NCBI RefSeq assembly: GCF_034006335.1
Contig: NZ_JAWDIQ010000001.1
From: Paracerasibacillus soli
GTDB lineage: Bacteria; Bacillota; Bacilli; Bacillales; Amphibacillaceae
DNA: 64,000 nt
Strand: one strand, 5' to 3'
Of this stretch, positions 19,072 to 29,291 are shown piece after piece (position 1 is the first letter of the stretch; each line of letters starts with the position of its first letter). The notes beneath the pieces are model-generated. The model made no database searches. It was not told the DNA's origin and saw only the letters and a program-made list of their open reading frames with translations. A program made the position numbers and the translations under genes.

Positions 19072-20285
19072 TATTTATTTCCCCCTTTGTTTTTCAGCAT
19101 TTTTAACACAGCATTTAATTCAGTCATTAATCTTTCTATCTCATGTTCACTAACATCTTGTTCTCCATACCTAACTTTATTATAAATAACAGTGTGAACA
19201 GCAAATCCTTCCCTTTCAAACCATTCATCTAACGTTTCAAAATGCTTCCGACCGATTCCTTTTTGTGTAGTCTTTCTTTCAAACTCATAAACTAGTCTTC
19301 TTACAGGATGTCGTTTAGAAAATATGTTTTGCATACGTTTACTTAACGTTCCAAATTGCAATGTATCCTTTTCCCCTAATTGATAAGCAGACAATGCTTG
19401 ATCCGTCTTCAAGATAAATCGTCTATACCTTTTATGAATATAGCGCATCGCAACTGATACAACAATAAATGCCAATATTACCATTAGCACCCAATAAATT
19501 AGGGAGATATTCTTTTCCATTAGAGCCTTTTTAGGCTGATGGAATAATGCCCCTAAATTTTGAATCATACCAAGAAGGCCATCACCAGCATTACGTTTAA
19601 ACTCAAACTCCGATAAAAAATCCATATTTATAAGTTCAAAAATATAGAGTGGCAAGCTCATAATATAAATAAGCCCCCCTATAATCGTATCCCAAATAAC
19701 AAATAATCCTTTCAGTATATGATTTGAGATTATATATAATGCTAGAGCTGTTCCTGCCAAGCCTCCTCCCATGAGTAACCATGTTCTGTTGTACATATTA
19801 TGATTCTTGGTAATTGTTAAGATATGGCTGCTAATGTAACCAATTAATAGGACAACAATTTGTAGTATAGTTAGGAAAATGATGTCTTGTGTAAAATCCG
19901 TGATAACACCAAGGATAAGTGATAAGATGAAAAGTATTTTTAAATATGTTATCTCTCGTTCAATAAATTCCATTTTTGCCAACACAATATATCGCCATGT
20001 TAAGACAAGGGCGTAAATAATACTTATCGTTGGATTAACATGAAATAGGATAAAAGTGAAAGTAGTAAATGGAACTGTTAGCATAAACCAAGCATAATTT
20101 TCCTTGTATACAGATACTAGTGAAAATACAAGAGATAATATGCCCGCTACAATTATAAAGACCGCTGTTGGTATAGATTCATCTTCCCAGTAGAAAATCA
20201 TTAAGGAACTCAAATATATCAGAATTGCTTCACAAAAAAAGTGATAAGCTCGGTTAATAATAGGGTGTTTATGTTGCATATACAA
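19071..20285 (-). CDS. DUF4129-domain membrane protein
   Basis: A 404-residue intact paralogue of 15700-16919. It has about six N-terminal membrane segments, more hydrophobic helices around residues 165-225, one near residue 270, and a C-terminal cytosolic DUF4129-type domain (HPVRRLVYEFERKTTQKGIGRKHFETLDEWFEREGF...YNKVRYGEQ). It overlaps MoxR by one base and the upstream DUF58 gene by 17 bases. No transglutaminase-like catalytic triad is visible in it. Confidence 0.8.
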   Translation of the reverse strand: MYMQHKHPIINRAYHFFCEAILIYLSSLMIFYWEDESIPTAVFIIVAGILSLVFSLVSVYKENYAWFMLTVPFTTFTFILFHVNPTISIIYALVLTWRYIVLAKMEFIEREITYLKILFILSLILGVITDFTQDIIFLTILQIVVLLIGYISSHILTITKNHNMYNRTWLLMGGGLAGTALALYIISNHILKGLFVIWDTIIGGLIYIMSLPLYIFELINMDFLSEFEFKRNAGDGLLGMIQNLGALFHQPKKALMEKNISLIYWVLMVILAFIVVSVAMRYIHKRYRRFILKTDQALSAYQLGEKDTLQFGTLSKRMQNIFSKRHPVRRLVYEFERKTTQKGIGRKHFETLDEWFEREGFAVHTVIYNKVRYGEQDVSEHEIERLMTELNAVLKMLKNKGGNK

Positions 20286-21495
20286 CTACCCCCTTATCAT
20301 AATCTTCAAGTGTTGCCTCTTCTTCATATTCCTTTACTACATATCGTTTTCCATATCGATTTTGCTTAGCTAAAAAATTATGTTCTGCGACACTCATACC
20401 ACCAAGAAAAATGACTGTTTTATCTGTTGTAGTTTGTTGTGTAACATGATGCAACATATGTTGAAATGGAAAGACCATTGGTTGTCTTGGAACACGCGCT
20501 AATAATTCTAAAGCTTGTGTATAATGCGGTATACCTTCACCTTCTGGCAAATAATAGTATGTATATCTACCTAGAGTACGTGCATTAATATGAATAGAAA
20601 ACGGTATGCCTTGCTTTGCTGCATACTGACATAAATAAGTTGTATATGACAAATACTTCTCTATCATTTTCGGATAGTCCTCTGTTTTCCAACCATGCAC
20701 AGGGTACAAATTGACAACAAGGACAAGTGACATATCCATTACCTTTTCATGTACATTCGTTTGAAGTCTCTGCATTTTAGCAGTCGCATTCCAATTGATT
20801 TGCTCAAATGAATCACTGTATGTATAATCCCTAATACTTTTAATACTCATTTCATCATCAAAAGGGGAATATTGACTTCGTTTATTTCCCGGGGATACCG
20901 TAAATAAATTATCTATATTTTTCACAATTAACGGTTTTGGATAAATAATAACTTCATAATTGTAAAATGCCATATATTCCATTCTAACTTGGTTAAAGTT
21001 TATTAAATGCGGGAATATACAACTAATGGAAGTAATACGTGTAACTCCTCGTCTTATCCCTTCTAAAGGTATTTTAAATTCTGTTTTTCCTTTTTCTTTT
21101 AGCGTAATTGGAATAGCAACTTTATTTGTGATTTTCATTTTTACAACTTTATGTTCCAATATATCGATTTCTTTTCCAATCTGAAATTCGAAAATACCAT
21201 TAATAAAGGGAAGCAAAGATTTATTTTCAAACGTGAACATGAGTACGTCCATTTCTCCTTGGAACATGCGTAATGAGGTCTTTTCATTACTTAATATAAG
21301 TTTTCTTCTCATAATGGCATCATATAATATCGTTAACAGTAAATAGAGACAAAAGAAACCTAAAACAATAAGCATCGCTTCTAATCTTAGAATAAATCCG
21401 AATAATGTAAATCCAATTAAACCAGATAATAAGAGATCTTTATTTCTTGCATATTCCGGATCAAAGATTACTTTCCATTTCACTACATCTCCCAC
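20269..21495 (-). CDS. DUF58 family protein
   Basis: First gene of the MoxR operon, 408 residues. It has two N-terminal helices (about 23-55) and the DUF58 motif YTYSDSFEQINWNATAKMQRLQ. It is clearly paralogous to 16909-18129 (both share a YLPEGEG..HY...LELLAR segment). The start is near GGGAGATG, so translation begins at about 21495. The upstream 350 bases contain no gene and should carry the promoter. Confidence 0.87.
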   Translation of the reverse strand: MGDVVKWKVIFDPEYARNKDLLLSGLIGFTLFGFILRLEAMLIVLGFFCLYLLLTILYDAIMRRKLILSNEKTSLRMFQGEMDVLMFTFENKSLLPFINGIFEFQIGKEIDILEHKVVKMKITNKVAIPITLKEKGKTEFKIPLEGIRRGVTRITSISCIFPHLINFNQVRMEYMAFYNYEVIIYPKPLIVKNIDNLFTVSPGNKRSQYSPFDDEMSIKSIRDYTYSDSFEQINWNATAKMQRLQTNVHEKVMDMSLVLVVNLYPVHGWKTEDYPKMIEKYLSYTTYLCQYAAKQGIPFSIHINARTLGRYTYYYLPEGEGIPHYTQALELLARVPRQPMVFPFQHMLHHVTQQTTTDKTVIFLGGMSVAEHNFLAKQNRYGKRYVVKEYEEEATLEDYDKGVVVYAT

Positions 21496-21842
21496 CTCGT
21501 ATAAGTTTCAAACAATTTTATGCTTTTAATACAACTTAACCAGTTCAATATTTAATTGAAATATGTGAAAATTAATGATATCAATTGCACACATATTATA
21601 AATAGAGACATCTGAGCATTCATTTTTTCTTGTCCTTATATGCTTGTTAAGCATAAGCCAAGTGCAATGTTGTTGCTAAGTACACGGAGTCTGCTATTTT
21701 CAAACATGCACCATTATATAGAATAGTCTAATAATAATTACTATAAGTATGCCATAGTTATGCTAATAGATAAAGTAAAACTTATTTTAATCTAGAAAAT
21801 AAAATAAGAGCTGGATAACACCACCCCTTATTTTAGTCGTAA
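21496..21842. other. Intergenic region between two minus-strand units
   Basis: No gene is seen. It presumably holds the promoter of the MoxR operon near its right-hand gene. A weak terminator (AAAATAAG pairing with CTTATTTT, 21800-21836) lies after the nitroreductase on its own strand. Confidence 0.4.
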
Positions 21843-22420
21843 TTATTTAAATTTCCCTTCAAATACAAACTCTGTAACTTCTTTCCGACTAGAAGGCTTT
21901 TCCCTCTCTTGCATTGGTTCTGGCAACATCGTTGCATCTCCTTGGTATCCTATTGCTACTACTGCTTGCATCACGTATTGTTCTGGAATTTCAGTATTTC
22001 ACGAGCTTCGTCTCTATTAAACCCTCCCATAGCATGGGTAATTAATCCTTTACGTGTCGCCTCAAGAGATAAGTAACCCCAAGCTGTTCCTGTATCAAAA
22101 GCATGTGAGGGATTCAATCCCCCAAAACTTTCTTCTTCTCTTTTTGAAACAATTCCTACTAGCACTGGAGCATGTTTACACCAAACGACATTTCCTTCAT
22201 TAATAAAAGATAAGAATTTATCACGATCCGATTTATTTCTGGCGATTATAAAACGCCATGGCTGAATATTTGCTGCCGACGGTGCCCAACGTGCTGCTTC
22301 GAATAGACTATATAGTATATCCTTTGGAATCTCTTTATCTGAAAATGCTCTTGGAGACCAACGTTCTATATAGATAGGATCAATTTCATAAGCTGGATTG
22401 CGAAACTTTCTCATTTTCAA
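21843..22420 (-). CDS. Nitroreductase family protein (frameshift)
   Basis: An FMN-dependent NAD(P)H oxidoreductase of the nitroreductase superfamily. It has RWSPRAFSDKEIP and EAARWAPSAANIQPWRFIIAR (FMN-binding), and a GLITHAMGGFNRDEAREILKIP segment. One base is missing near 21990 (an AAATTCC run); repair extends the protein through QYVMQAVVAIGYQGDATMLPE to a stop at 21843, about 192 residues. It is monocistronic. The natural substrate cannot be told. Confidence 0.85.
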
Positions 22421-22565
22421 AAGTCACTCCTATTTTATTATGTATATGCAGTACATTATACCTTTATCTATTAGTCTTTCACATCTATTTGATTAAAGAA
22501 GTAGATAGAAATCGACAAAAACACGTTTTAAAAAATACGTACCCGGGAATCTTACTTATAAGATT

Positions 22566-22640
22566 AAAACTTGATTTAGTAAGGCTGTCCCAATTCCCGC
22601 ACTAATTATTAGTTAAGCAAATCGACTTTTACTAACCATT
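22566..22640 (+). repeat. Palindromic dispersed repeat, copy 3 (diverged fragment)
   Basis: This stretch aligns with the first half of copy 1 (765-925): an ACTTgATTtAGT arm, the CCC.CACT.AAT..TTAGTTAA arm, and then AATCG.CTTTTACT. Identity is roughly three quarters by eye, and the second hairpin is not recognisable. It suggests an older insertion of the same element. Confidence 0.45.
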
Positions 22641-22710
22641 TCACACCAAATCAAAGTCTCGTCCCAAAATTTCATCGTTTACTTAAAATAGAGGTGATAG
22701 TCAGTTAAAT

Positions 22711-22745
22711 CGCAAAAAAAGACTCCTGAATATATCAGAAGCCTT
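22711..22745 (-). terminator. Terminator of the CwlO-like gene
   Basis: On the minus strand GGCTTCTGA pairs with TCAGGAGTC, and TTTTTTTG follows, 20-50 bases after the stop. Confidence 0.8.
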
Positions 22746-22765
22746 CATAGATTTATTTATTAAAA

Positions 22766-23958
22766 TTAATTTAATCTTCTTACATGTCCAGTAAAACGGC
22801 TCTTCCAATAAGGATTATTCATACTAACAACGGATACACCTTTTGAACTTTGTGCACCAAGGAATTGACCTCCACCGAGGTATATAGCTACATGACCATT
22901 TGTTTTATACGTATTAAAGAACACAAGGTCGCCAGCTTGCATATTGCTAGAAGATACTTTAGTCCCAATACCTGCTAAACCAGAAGTACTTGATGGAATG
23001 GAATAGCCTGCTTGTCCATAAGCCCATGATACAAAGCCAGAGCAATCAAATCCTCCCGGGCTTTTACCTGACCACACATAAGGTGTTCCAAGCACACGAT
23101 ACCCAGCAGCAATTGCAGCATTACCATTTGCACGAGCAGTTGGGTTTGCTGAAGGACTTGCTGATTCATTATTATTCGCTTTTGCCGATTGATTTGATTT
23201 AGAAGTACTTAATGTTGCAACAATCGGTGTTCTTGCTGAAGCGATATTATTTTTCACTTGCGTTTCGAGCGATGCAAGGTCACGATCTTTTATTTTCAAT
23301 TCTTTTGCTTTATTTGTTAACTCTGTTTCTTTCTTCGCTAAACTTTTTTGTCTATTTTCATTTTCCTTCTTTTGCTCAACGATTAATTCTTTCATGCCTT
23401 CTAATTCTGTTTGCATGTCTTTTAATTCTACTAGTTTTCTTCTACTAGTTTTTTGTCATCAGCAATTTTATTCATTATTTCTTGATCAGATTCTGTAATT
23501 TTAGTTACTGCAGTAATTCTACCTATAAAATCGCCGAAGCTTGTTGAACCAAAAATAACATCTAAATAATTTAAATTCCCACCACTTTGTTGATAAGAGA
23601 CAGCACGTTGTTTTAATATCTCATAGCGCTTATCAATAGCAGCTTGTAATTCATCTATTTCATCTTTTGTAGTAGTTATTTGTTTAGTAGTATTATTAAG
23701 TTGTTTTTCATTCGCTTTTAAGGCTTGTTTATTTTCAGCGATTTCTTTATTCAACTCTTCCAAATCAATAAGTAAATCTGCAATTTGTGCTTCAGCTTTC
23801 GACAAATTTGCTTTAATTTGAGAACGTTGGTCTTGGATATTCTCCTGTTTATTATGTAATTGCGATAATGTTTCTGCATGAACTGGTTGTTGGATAAATA
23901 TTGAACTACCAAATCCGATTACCGATACAGTTGCAATCGTTACAATCGTTTTTTTCAA
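22766..23958 (-). CDS. Peptidoglycan endopeptidase, CwlO-like, NlpC/P60 (frameshift)
   Basis: A secreted cell-wall hydrolase. An N-terminal signal peptide (about residues 1-28, ending PVHAE) is followed by a long coiled coil (about 30-245), a Ser/Asn-rich linker, and an NlpC/P60 domain with catalytic Cys in GGFDCSGFVSWAYG, His in GHVAIYLGGG and a final polar residue near the C-terminus. The architecture matches CwlO of Bacillus subtilis, a DL-endopeptidase needed for elongation. One A is missing in a run near 23435-23438; repaired length is about 397. In Bacillus it is under WalRK control; I see no certain WalR box here. Confidence 0.85.
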
Positions 23959-24354
23959 ACTAATTTCCTCGCTTCCCTCAACCGCTCTACTTGAATCTAT
24001 TTTTATTAAAAAGTAGAGTTGATATTTTTACATATTAAATCTATTAACTCTTTAAGGGAAGTATAACATAGATTAATTTCATGTTTGTTAGAGTTATATT
24101 ACAAATATATTTCAAAATGCGATAAAAACCGTCTTTTTTTGTAACAAAGGAATGATTTTGTTACTAAGAAGATAGGCCTAATAAGACTTTATCATATGTA
24201 ATAATAGAGTCCTATATTTTATCTGTTTAGGCTTTTGTTTGTAAAAAAAAGCCCATAAAGTAATTTTTATCGTTGATTTTACGAATACAATCATTCTTTT
24301 TACCTAGATTTTGATTGTTGTTAGCAAACTAGCACGGTACATAATTCGACATTT
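23959..24354. other. Intergenic region upstream of the CwlO-like gene
   Basis: No coding region. It contains a long dyad, GTAACAAA and TTTTGTTAC (24147-24164), and a hairpin of AAAAGCC type near 24230-24255. The promoter and leader of the CwlO-like gene must lie in the left part. Confidence 0.4.
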
Positions 24355-24957
24355 CTATTTATTTCTTTTTAATAGCTGAACGAATAAGATAAGCAGTCCA
24401 ATCCCCATGAATATATATATGATCGTGGCATACACATTCATAAATTCAATTATCTTCCTCCATGCACTACCTAGCCAAACTCCAATCAATACAAGTACGA
24501 CATTCCATATAAGTGATCCTAACAACGTAAAGAGCAAAAATATTGTCATATTCATCTTGGCAATTCCTGCAGGGATGGAAATTAAGCTTCGAACAAGTGG
24601 TATCATTCTACAAATAAAAACTGCACGATACCCGTAGCGGTCAAACCAATTAATACCATTCTGGATATCTGATGTTTGGACACGAAGTAGATACCCCCAT
24701 TTCGTAACAATCTTTTCAATTGCATCTTGGCCTAACATTCGTCCTATACCATATAATATGACGGCACCGAGTACTGAGCCAGTTGTAGCAGTTACGATTA
24801 CCCCCATAATTGTCAACCCTGTACTAATTGTCATGAATCCACCGAACGGTAATACTATTTCAGATGGTATTGGAGGGAAAATACACTCCAGCGCCATCAT
24901 CAGTAAAATACCAACGTAACCAAACTGTTCCATTATATTAGTTACCCATTGTTCCAT
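24355..24957 (-). CDS. DedA family membrane protein
   Basis: About 200 residues. DedA-family marks are ECIFPPIPSEIVLPFGGF near the N-terminus and the conserved FICRMIPLVRSLISIPAGIAKMN with two Arg, followed by membrane helices. ATG 24957 is preceded by GAGGTG. DedA/SNARE-associated proteins act as phospholipid scramblases or undecaprenyl-phosphate flippases in some species; the exact substrate here is not visible. Confidence 0.92.
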   Translation of the reverse strand: MEQWVTNIMEQFGYVGILLMMALECIFPPIPSEIVLPFGGFMTISTGLTIMGVIVTATTGSVLGAVILYGIGRMLGQDAIEKIVTKWGYLLRVQTSDIQNGINWFDRYGYRAVFICRMIPLVRSLISIPAGIAKMNMTIFLLFTLLGSLIWNVVLVLIGVWLGSAWRKIIEFMNVYATIIYIFMGIGLLILFVQLLKRNK

Positions 24958-25021
24958 ATCCCAAACACCTCGTCCATTATGATTATTCAATTATAGTCGA
25001 CAAGGTTTCAATTTATGCACA

Positions 25022-25612
25022 TTAGTCAGGCTTATCACTTTTACTATTTTCTATTTTATCTACTAATAATTCTGCTGCACGACGGTAGAAATTACTCATA
25101 TTTACAAGAGATGTAATAAGCAGAAGCTTTTCTAAGTAGGTTGCATCTTCATCAGCATACTGCGCAATTTCGTTGGTCACGTCTTTTGCACAGTCTTCAA
25201 CATCAATTTTAAAATTTTTGGCGTTTACATCTAGTAATTGCATATAACTTTCATAAAAATTATCTAATTGAAATTGGTCATTCACTATTTTTTCATTCAG
25301 TTGATCTAATATTTTTTTTATATCATTAATCGATAATGCACCTTTTAATTGGTAAATCAAACTAATTAATAACACATGTTGCTTCGTATACTTTTTATTT
25401 TTAATTGGAAAAAACAACCTGCCTTTTGCATAGTTATTTATCATTGTCTTCGTTAAAATCTTTTCTTCATCATTTCGTTTCGTTTCAGCATATTTATTTT
25501 CAAAAAGTTGAATGACTTGATCCATATACAAGTCAATATCAGGTATCTCCTCTAACGTAAGTTTATTATCTAAGTCAAGTAACGCAATAATCTCACTAAT
25601 TTTATTTTCCAT
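25022..25612 (-). CDS. DUF1836 family protein
   Basis: A 196-residue protein of the DUF1836 group found in Firmicutes. The N-terminal part looks like a small helix-turn-helix unit (MINNYAKGRLFFPIKNKKYTKQHVLLISLIYQLKGALSINDIKKIL), giving a MerR-like impression, followed by a helical C-terminal half. It lies next to dedA on the same strand with a 64-base gap. A regulatory role is likely but unproven. Confidence 0.75.
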   Translation of the reverse strand: MENKISEIIALLDLDNKLTLEEIPDIDLYMDQVIQLFENKYAETKRNDEEKILTKTMINNYAKGRLFFPIKNKKYTKQHVLLISLIYQLKGALSINDIKKILDQLNEKIVNDQFQLDNFYESYMQLLDVNAKNFKIDVEDCAKDVTNEIAQYADEDATYLEKLLLITSLVNMSNFYRRAAELLVDKIENSKSDKPD

Positions 25613-25752
25613 ATAAACTCCTCATTTTATTACATTTTTGGGCTATATTAAGTATATGTATTAATTCACTTCGTGTAAAGGTTGACTATGTGTTATGTTT
25701 GCTATATTATAGTATGTAGTTATCAAAACTACATGAGTGAGGGGTTAATATA

Positions 25753-26399
25753 ATGACAAATTATATCCGTGAACCTATTAATGGATTGACACATTTATTT
25801 GGAGCGATTTTATCTTTTGTTGGATTACTGGCACTTATTATTAAAGCCAGTATTACGACCGAATCAGCAATTGCCATTATGGCAGTAACAATCTTTGGGA
25901 TTAGCATGATTTTATTATACGCGGCGTCCGCAACTTATCATTCAGTTATTGCGCGTGACCATGTTATCGCTTTTTTACGAAAAGTTGATCACTCCATGAT
26001 TTTTGTCTTAATCGCAGGAACATATACACCATTTTGTCTCATCAGTTTACATGGGCTATCTGGATGGATTTTATTTAGTGTTATTAGTGCTATTGCGTTA
26101 TTTGGTGTATTATTTAAACTCATTTGGTTTCAAGCACCTCGTTGGCTTTCAACTAGTATTTACATTGCTATGGGTGGATTGTAATCTTTTTTAGCCCATC
26201 TTTAGGAAATGTAATTGGTAGAAATGGACTAATACTACTAATTGTCGGTGGTGTAATTTATACAATTGGTGGATTTATTTATTGGATAAAACCAAAGTTT
26301 ATGGAGTTTAAACATCTTGGTTATCATGAAATATTTCACGTTTTCATTTTGCTAGGAAGTTTCTTTCATTTTTGGTGTATTTTTAAGTATGTGATTTAA
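25753..26399 (+). CDS. Hemolysin III / TrhA family membrane protein (frameshift)
   Basis: A seven-helix membrane protein of the PAQR/hemolysin III family. Visible marks are the N-terminal EPINGLTHLFGAILSF, the ATYHSV motif and DHSMIFVLIAGTYTPFCL, and a C-terminal HLGYHEIFHVFILLGSFFHFWCIFKYVI with the zinc-binding His set. The frame breaks near 26174 (IYIAMG then WIVIFFSPSLGNVIG); one base in a G run restores about 215 residues. In Bacillus this family (YplQ/TrhA) affects membrane fluidity. Confidence 0.9.
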
Positions 26400-26469
26400 T
26401 TAGAGAACATATAGCTTTAGGCTATATATCAATGTCTGCACTGTTAGTTTTAGGCTTGTATAATACCGA

Positions 26470-26511
26470 AGGGTCTGATCCCCTCTTAGTTAAAAGAGGG
26501 GGTTAGACCCT
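26470..26511. terminator. Bidirectional terminator
   Basis: A 17-18 bp stem (AGGGTCTGATCCCCTCTT pairing with AAGAGGGGGTTAGACCCT) lies between the convergent hemolysin III and M42 peptidase genes. Confidence 0.85.
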
Positions 26512-26533
26512 TATGTTGTCTCTTTCATGTATT

Positions 26534-27589
26534 TTAATATGCCACCATGTCTGATTGCACATAATAGTACAATAATTTTTCTGTAGCTATAAGAGATGTC
26601 TCATGTGTGCGTTCAAAAGCATGAGAAGAATCTATTCCTGGTCCAATTAAACCATGAACGATATCATGTCCTGAACGAATAGCTGCTGAAGCATCAGAAC
26701 CATAATATGGATAAATATCGAGTTTGTAACCGATATTGTTTTCTTTAGCTAGTTCGACTAGATGTTTGCGAAGTCCATAATGGTATGGGCCACTCGCATC
26801 TTTTACACAAATCGAAACGGTATATTCATCTGTCGATTGTCCGTCACCCATTGCCCCCATATCAACTGCCAAGTATTCGACTGTTTCTGGCGTAATATTG
26901 GAGTTACCACCATACCCTATTTCTTCATTATTAGAAATAAGAAAATGCGTTGTATATGGTAGCGTCATATTTTCTTCTTTTATCTGTTTCATTAGTTGCA
27001 TTAAGATTGCAACACTTGCCTTATCATCTAAATGCCTTGATTTAATAAAGCCGTTTTCGGTCACTTCTACGCGCGGATCAAAAGATACAAAGTCTCCTAC
27101 TTCAATGCCAAGCGCCCGAATTTCCTCCGCATTTTCTACTTTCGCGTCAATGCGAACTTCCATGTTATCTTGATTTCTTTCCGCAGTACCAGCATCTTTA
27201 TAGACGTGAACGGACGTTTGATGCATTAAAATCGTTCCTGTATATACTTTTCCTGATGCCGTATGTATTTCGCAATACTCCCCTTCGATAGAGTTATAAC
27301 GAAAACCACCGATTAAATCAAGACGAAGCCGACCATTTGCTTTCACTTCTTTTACCATCGCACCTAATGTATCAACGTGAGCCGTCAACATACGGTGTTC
27401 GTTGTCATTCTTTCCAGGTATTGTTGCAATGAGACCACCCTTACGATTACGTTTCGTTTCAATCTCTAACTTCTGTAAATAGTTTTCCACAAACGTAATT
27501 ACTTTTTCCGTAAAACCTGATGGGCTTGGGATTGATACTAATTGTTTAATAAGTTGTTTTGTTGTTTCAACATTTGGATATGCTACCAA
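26534..27589 (-). CDS. M42 family metallopeptidase (aminopeptidase/deblocking type)
   Basis: A 351-residue di-metal peptidase of the M42 family (FrvX/YsdC/tetrahedral aminopeptidase type). The metal ligands are His in LTAHVDTLG, Asp in HLDDKASVA, Glu pair in NNEEIGYG, Asp in VDMGAMG and the C-terminal His in DSSHAFERTHE. It would cut N-terminal residues from short peptides in the cytoplasm. It is monocistronic; upstream is a long stretch without an intact gene. Confidence 0.92.
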   Translation of the reverse strand: MVAYPNVETTKQLIKQLVSIPSPSGFTEKVITFVENYLQKLEIETKRNRKGGLIATIPGKNDNEHRMLTAHVDTLGAMVKEVKANGRLRLDLIGGFRYNSIEGEYCEIHTASGKVYTGTILMHQTSVHVYKDAGTAERNQDNMEVRIDAKVENAEEIRALGIEVGDFVSFDPRVEVTENGFIKSRHLDDKASVAILMQLMKQIKEENMTLPYTTHFLISNNEEIGYGGNSNITPETVEYLAVDMGAMGDGQSTDEYTVSICVKDASGPYHYGLRKHLVELAKENNIGYKLDIYPYYGSDASAAIRSGHDIVHGLIGPGIDSSHAFERTHETSLIATEKLLYYYVQSDMVAY

Positions 27590-27978
27590 AATTATCGCCC
27601 CTTTCGATGCTACTATGTATTGATATATTTATTTTAGCGTGAATATTCATATTGAACAACTTTGGGGGATTGCACAAATACACCCTGTTTTGCCACGTGT
27701 ATAAGGTAAACCCACTCTATTCCATAAAAAATGCATTTTTCACACCAGAAACAACACCAGAAACACTTATCCACAGTACAGTTGCATTCCAAAAAATGAA
27801 CAAATTCTACAAATCCAGTAGGATGGGGTGACTAACCCCAAACCTCTCACACCACCTTACGTCAGACTGTCTAACAAATAATGCAGAAAAAAGTATACTA
27901 TAGGCACCTTATAAGCAGAGGAGATTCTTCAAAATGGGAAATGCTCACAGTTTTTCGAGAAATCAAACGAGTTTTCAA
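27590..27978. other. Intergenic stretch with possible group II intron relic
   Basis: No intact gene. On the minus strand, 27820-27880 reads ACGTAAGGTGGTGTGAGAGG followed by a GGGGTTAGTCACCCC hairpin, like the 3' region of Firmicute group II introns just after the reverse transcriptase gene. No reverse transcriptase remains. This is a resemblance from memory. Confidence 0.3.
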
Positions 27979-28205
27979 CTATTCTCCCGTCATTACAATT
28001 GCAGTGCCCCCCATACAACTTTACATCCGATTTCAATTGTAGTACCCCTGACATATACTGCAAATTTGCCATTGCATTTTCACTGGTTATTACCGTAATC
28101 CGCCACTACCCCAACTACATCATTGGCTTCGTTAAGGTGACTATACATAAACGCAATCATGTCATCCATACCAAAATCTGCAAAAACAAGAACTTTTTTA
28201 GCCAT
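27979..28205 (-). pseudogene. Nucleoside hydrolase, truncated fragment
   Basis: From ATG 28205 the minus strand reads MAKKVLVFADFGMDDMIAFMYSHL...DVVGVVADYGN. This closely parallels the first 40 residues of the intact nucleoside hydrolase at 54651-55631 (MGKKVLIFGDIGIDDIMALLYGAL...DIIGVVADYGN). After a one-base slip it continues ITSENAMANLQYMSGVLQL, slips again to GGTAIVMTGE, and stops at 27979. Only the first 75 of about 325 residues remain, so it is a true relic and paralogue of the distal gene. Confidence 0.75.
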
Positions 28206-28867
28206 TTGGTGCCTAGTAAAAATTAAAACATCGGACCATCTAAAATAACAACTTACATAAACCTCTATAGTTAAATAATTAATTATTTATTAACTAAGCT
28301 AAAATCACAACAATAATATATAAAAACAAAACATTTCCCAATAAGACAAAAAGGCAAGGAAATTTTTTGACGAAAGTGTGTAGATAAATGTCGATACATG
28401 TCATAAACTGTAGAAAAACAATGTAACTTTCCCAACACCCTTTGCTTATATTAGTGATAAACTATTATTATATAAGGAGGTGTCTATTAAAGTTTAAACT
28501 ATAAGGGATTTCAAAACTAGAAAGTAAATTATAGTAACATATTTTTATGGAAAGGAGCTTTTCGAAGAAGTATCAATTTGTCCTATCTTATTATTGTTCA
28601 CACTAATGAGCATAACAGAATGAGATTTCATCAAGTTTTACTGAGAAATAGGTATTAAATGTTACATTTTATTTAGAAAGTTTATTTAGAAAGACTTAAT
28701 TTTTTGATAGACTAATTTATTAATTTCCCCCTAGAAAGTTTTATTTTTTCTTGAAGGTTAAATGATACAGGGGAGATGGATTAAGGAGTACCATAAATTA
28801 CTAAACTGGCTACCTCCAGGATACTATTTAGTGATTTTATCGGTACCGTATCACAAAATAATTTATT
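28206..28867. other. Intergenic region upstream of the secreted peptide gene
   Basis: About 660 AT-rich bases with no convincing gene. A strong ribosome-site-like AAGGAGGTG (28471-28479) is not followed by a good start codon. A short hairpin (AAACTGGC...) near 28800-28850 precedes the next gene. The promoter of the secreted-peptide operon should be here. Confidence 0.4.
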
Positions 28868-28880
28868 GGAGGTTCTTTCA

Positions 28881-29285
28881 TTGAAGAAAACATTAATAAC
28901 TTCAGTATTAACTATTGGTTTACTATTTGGATTTGGTGGAATAAATACTAGTGCATCAACAGAATTAAACAATGATATAGAGAGTGATTATGTTGGTATT
29001 CAATCAGCAAGGGCATACCTTTCTCCTTCAAAACTTAGTGCCAAGCATCTAGAGTGGAAAACTATCACTGTTAGCACGAATGTTAGTGGGGTTGCTTCAT
29101 TTTCCTTTCATTCAGGTATAAATGGAGAACAGTTTCGTTCACACAGGACTTACGGCTCCCACAAATTTCGTCAAAGATGGACTACAAAGAGTATCTCAGA
29201 TTACACGTATATCGGTCGCGTCACCAGTGAAGATTATGGACCTGCTCCCCAAGTAACGGGATTAGCAAAAATTTCTTTATACTAA
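28881..29285 (+). CDS. Secreted basic peptide/protein, bacteriocin-like (unknown family)
   Basis: About 134 residues, starting at TTG 28881 behind GGAGG. It has a classical signal peptide (LKKTLITSVLTIGLLFGFGGINTSAS), with cleavage expected near residue 25. The mature part of about 109 residues has no Cys, is rich in Ser, Tyr, Lys, Arg and His, and has a His/Arg-rich stretch EQFRSHRTYGSHKFRQRW. I know no family for it. It is followed six bases later by a large permease and an overlapping ATPase, so it is probably exported or sensed together with them. Bacteriocin or peptide signal are inferences from context. Confidence 0.55.
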   Translation: MKKTLITSVLTIGLLFGFGGINTSASTELNNDIESDYVGIQSARAYLSPSKLSAKHLEWKTITVSTNVSGVASFSFHSGINGEQFRSHRTYGSHKFRQRWTTKSISDYTYIGRVTSEDYGPAPQVTGLAKISLY

Positions 29286-29291
29286 ATTACG

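Noticed and set aside
27999..28226. Plus-strand frame of about 75 codons
   Set aside because: It is the antisense of the nucleoside hydrolase relic on the minus strand, which has the clear homology.
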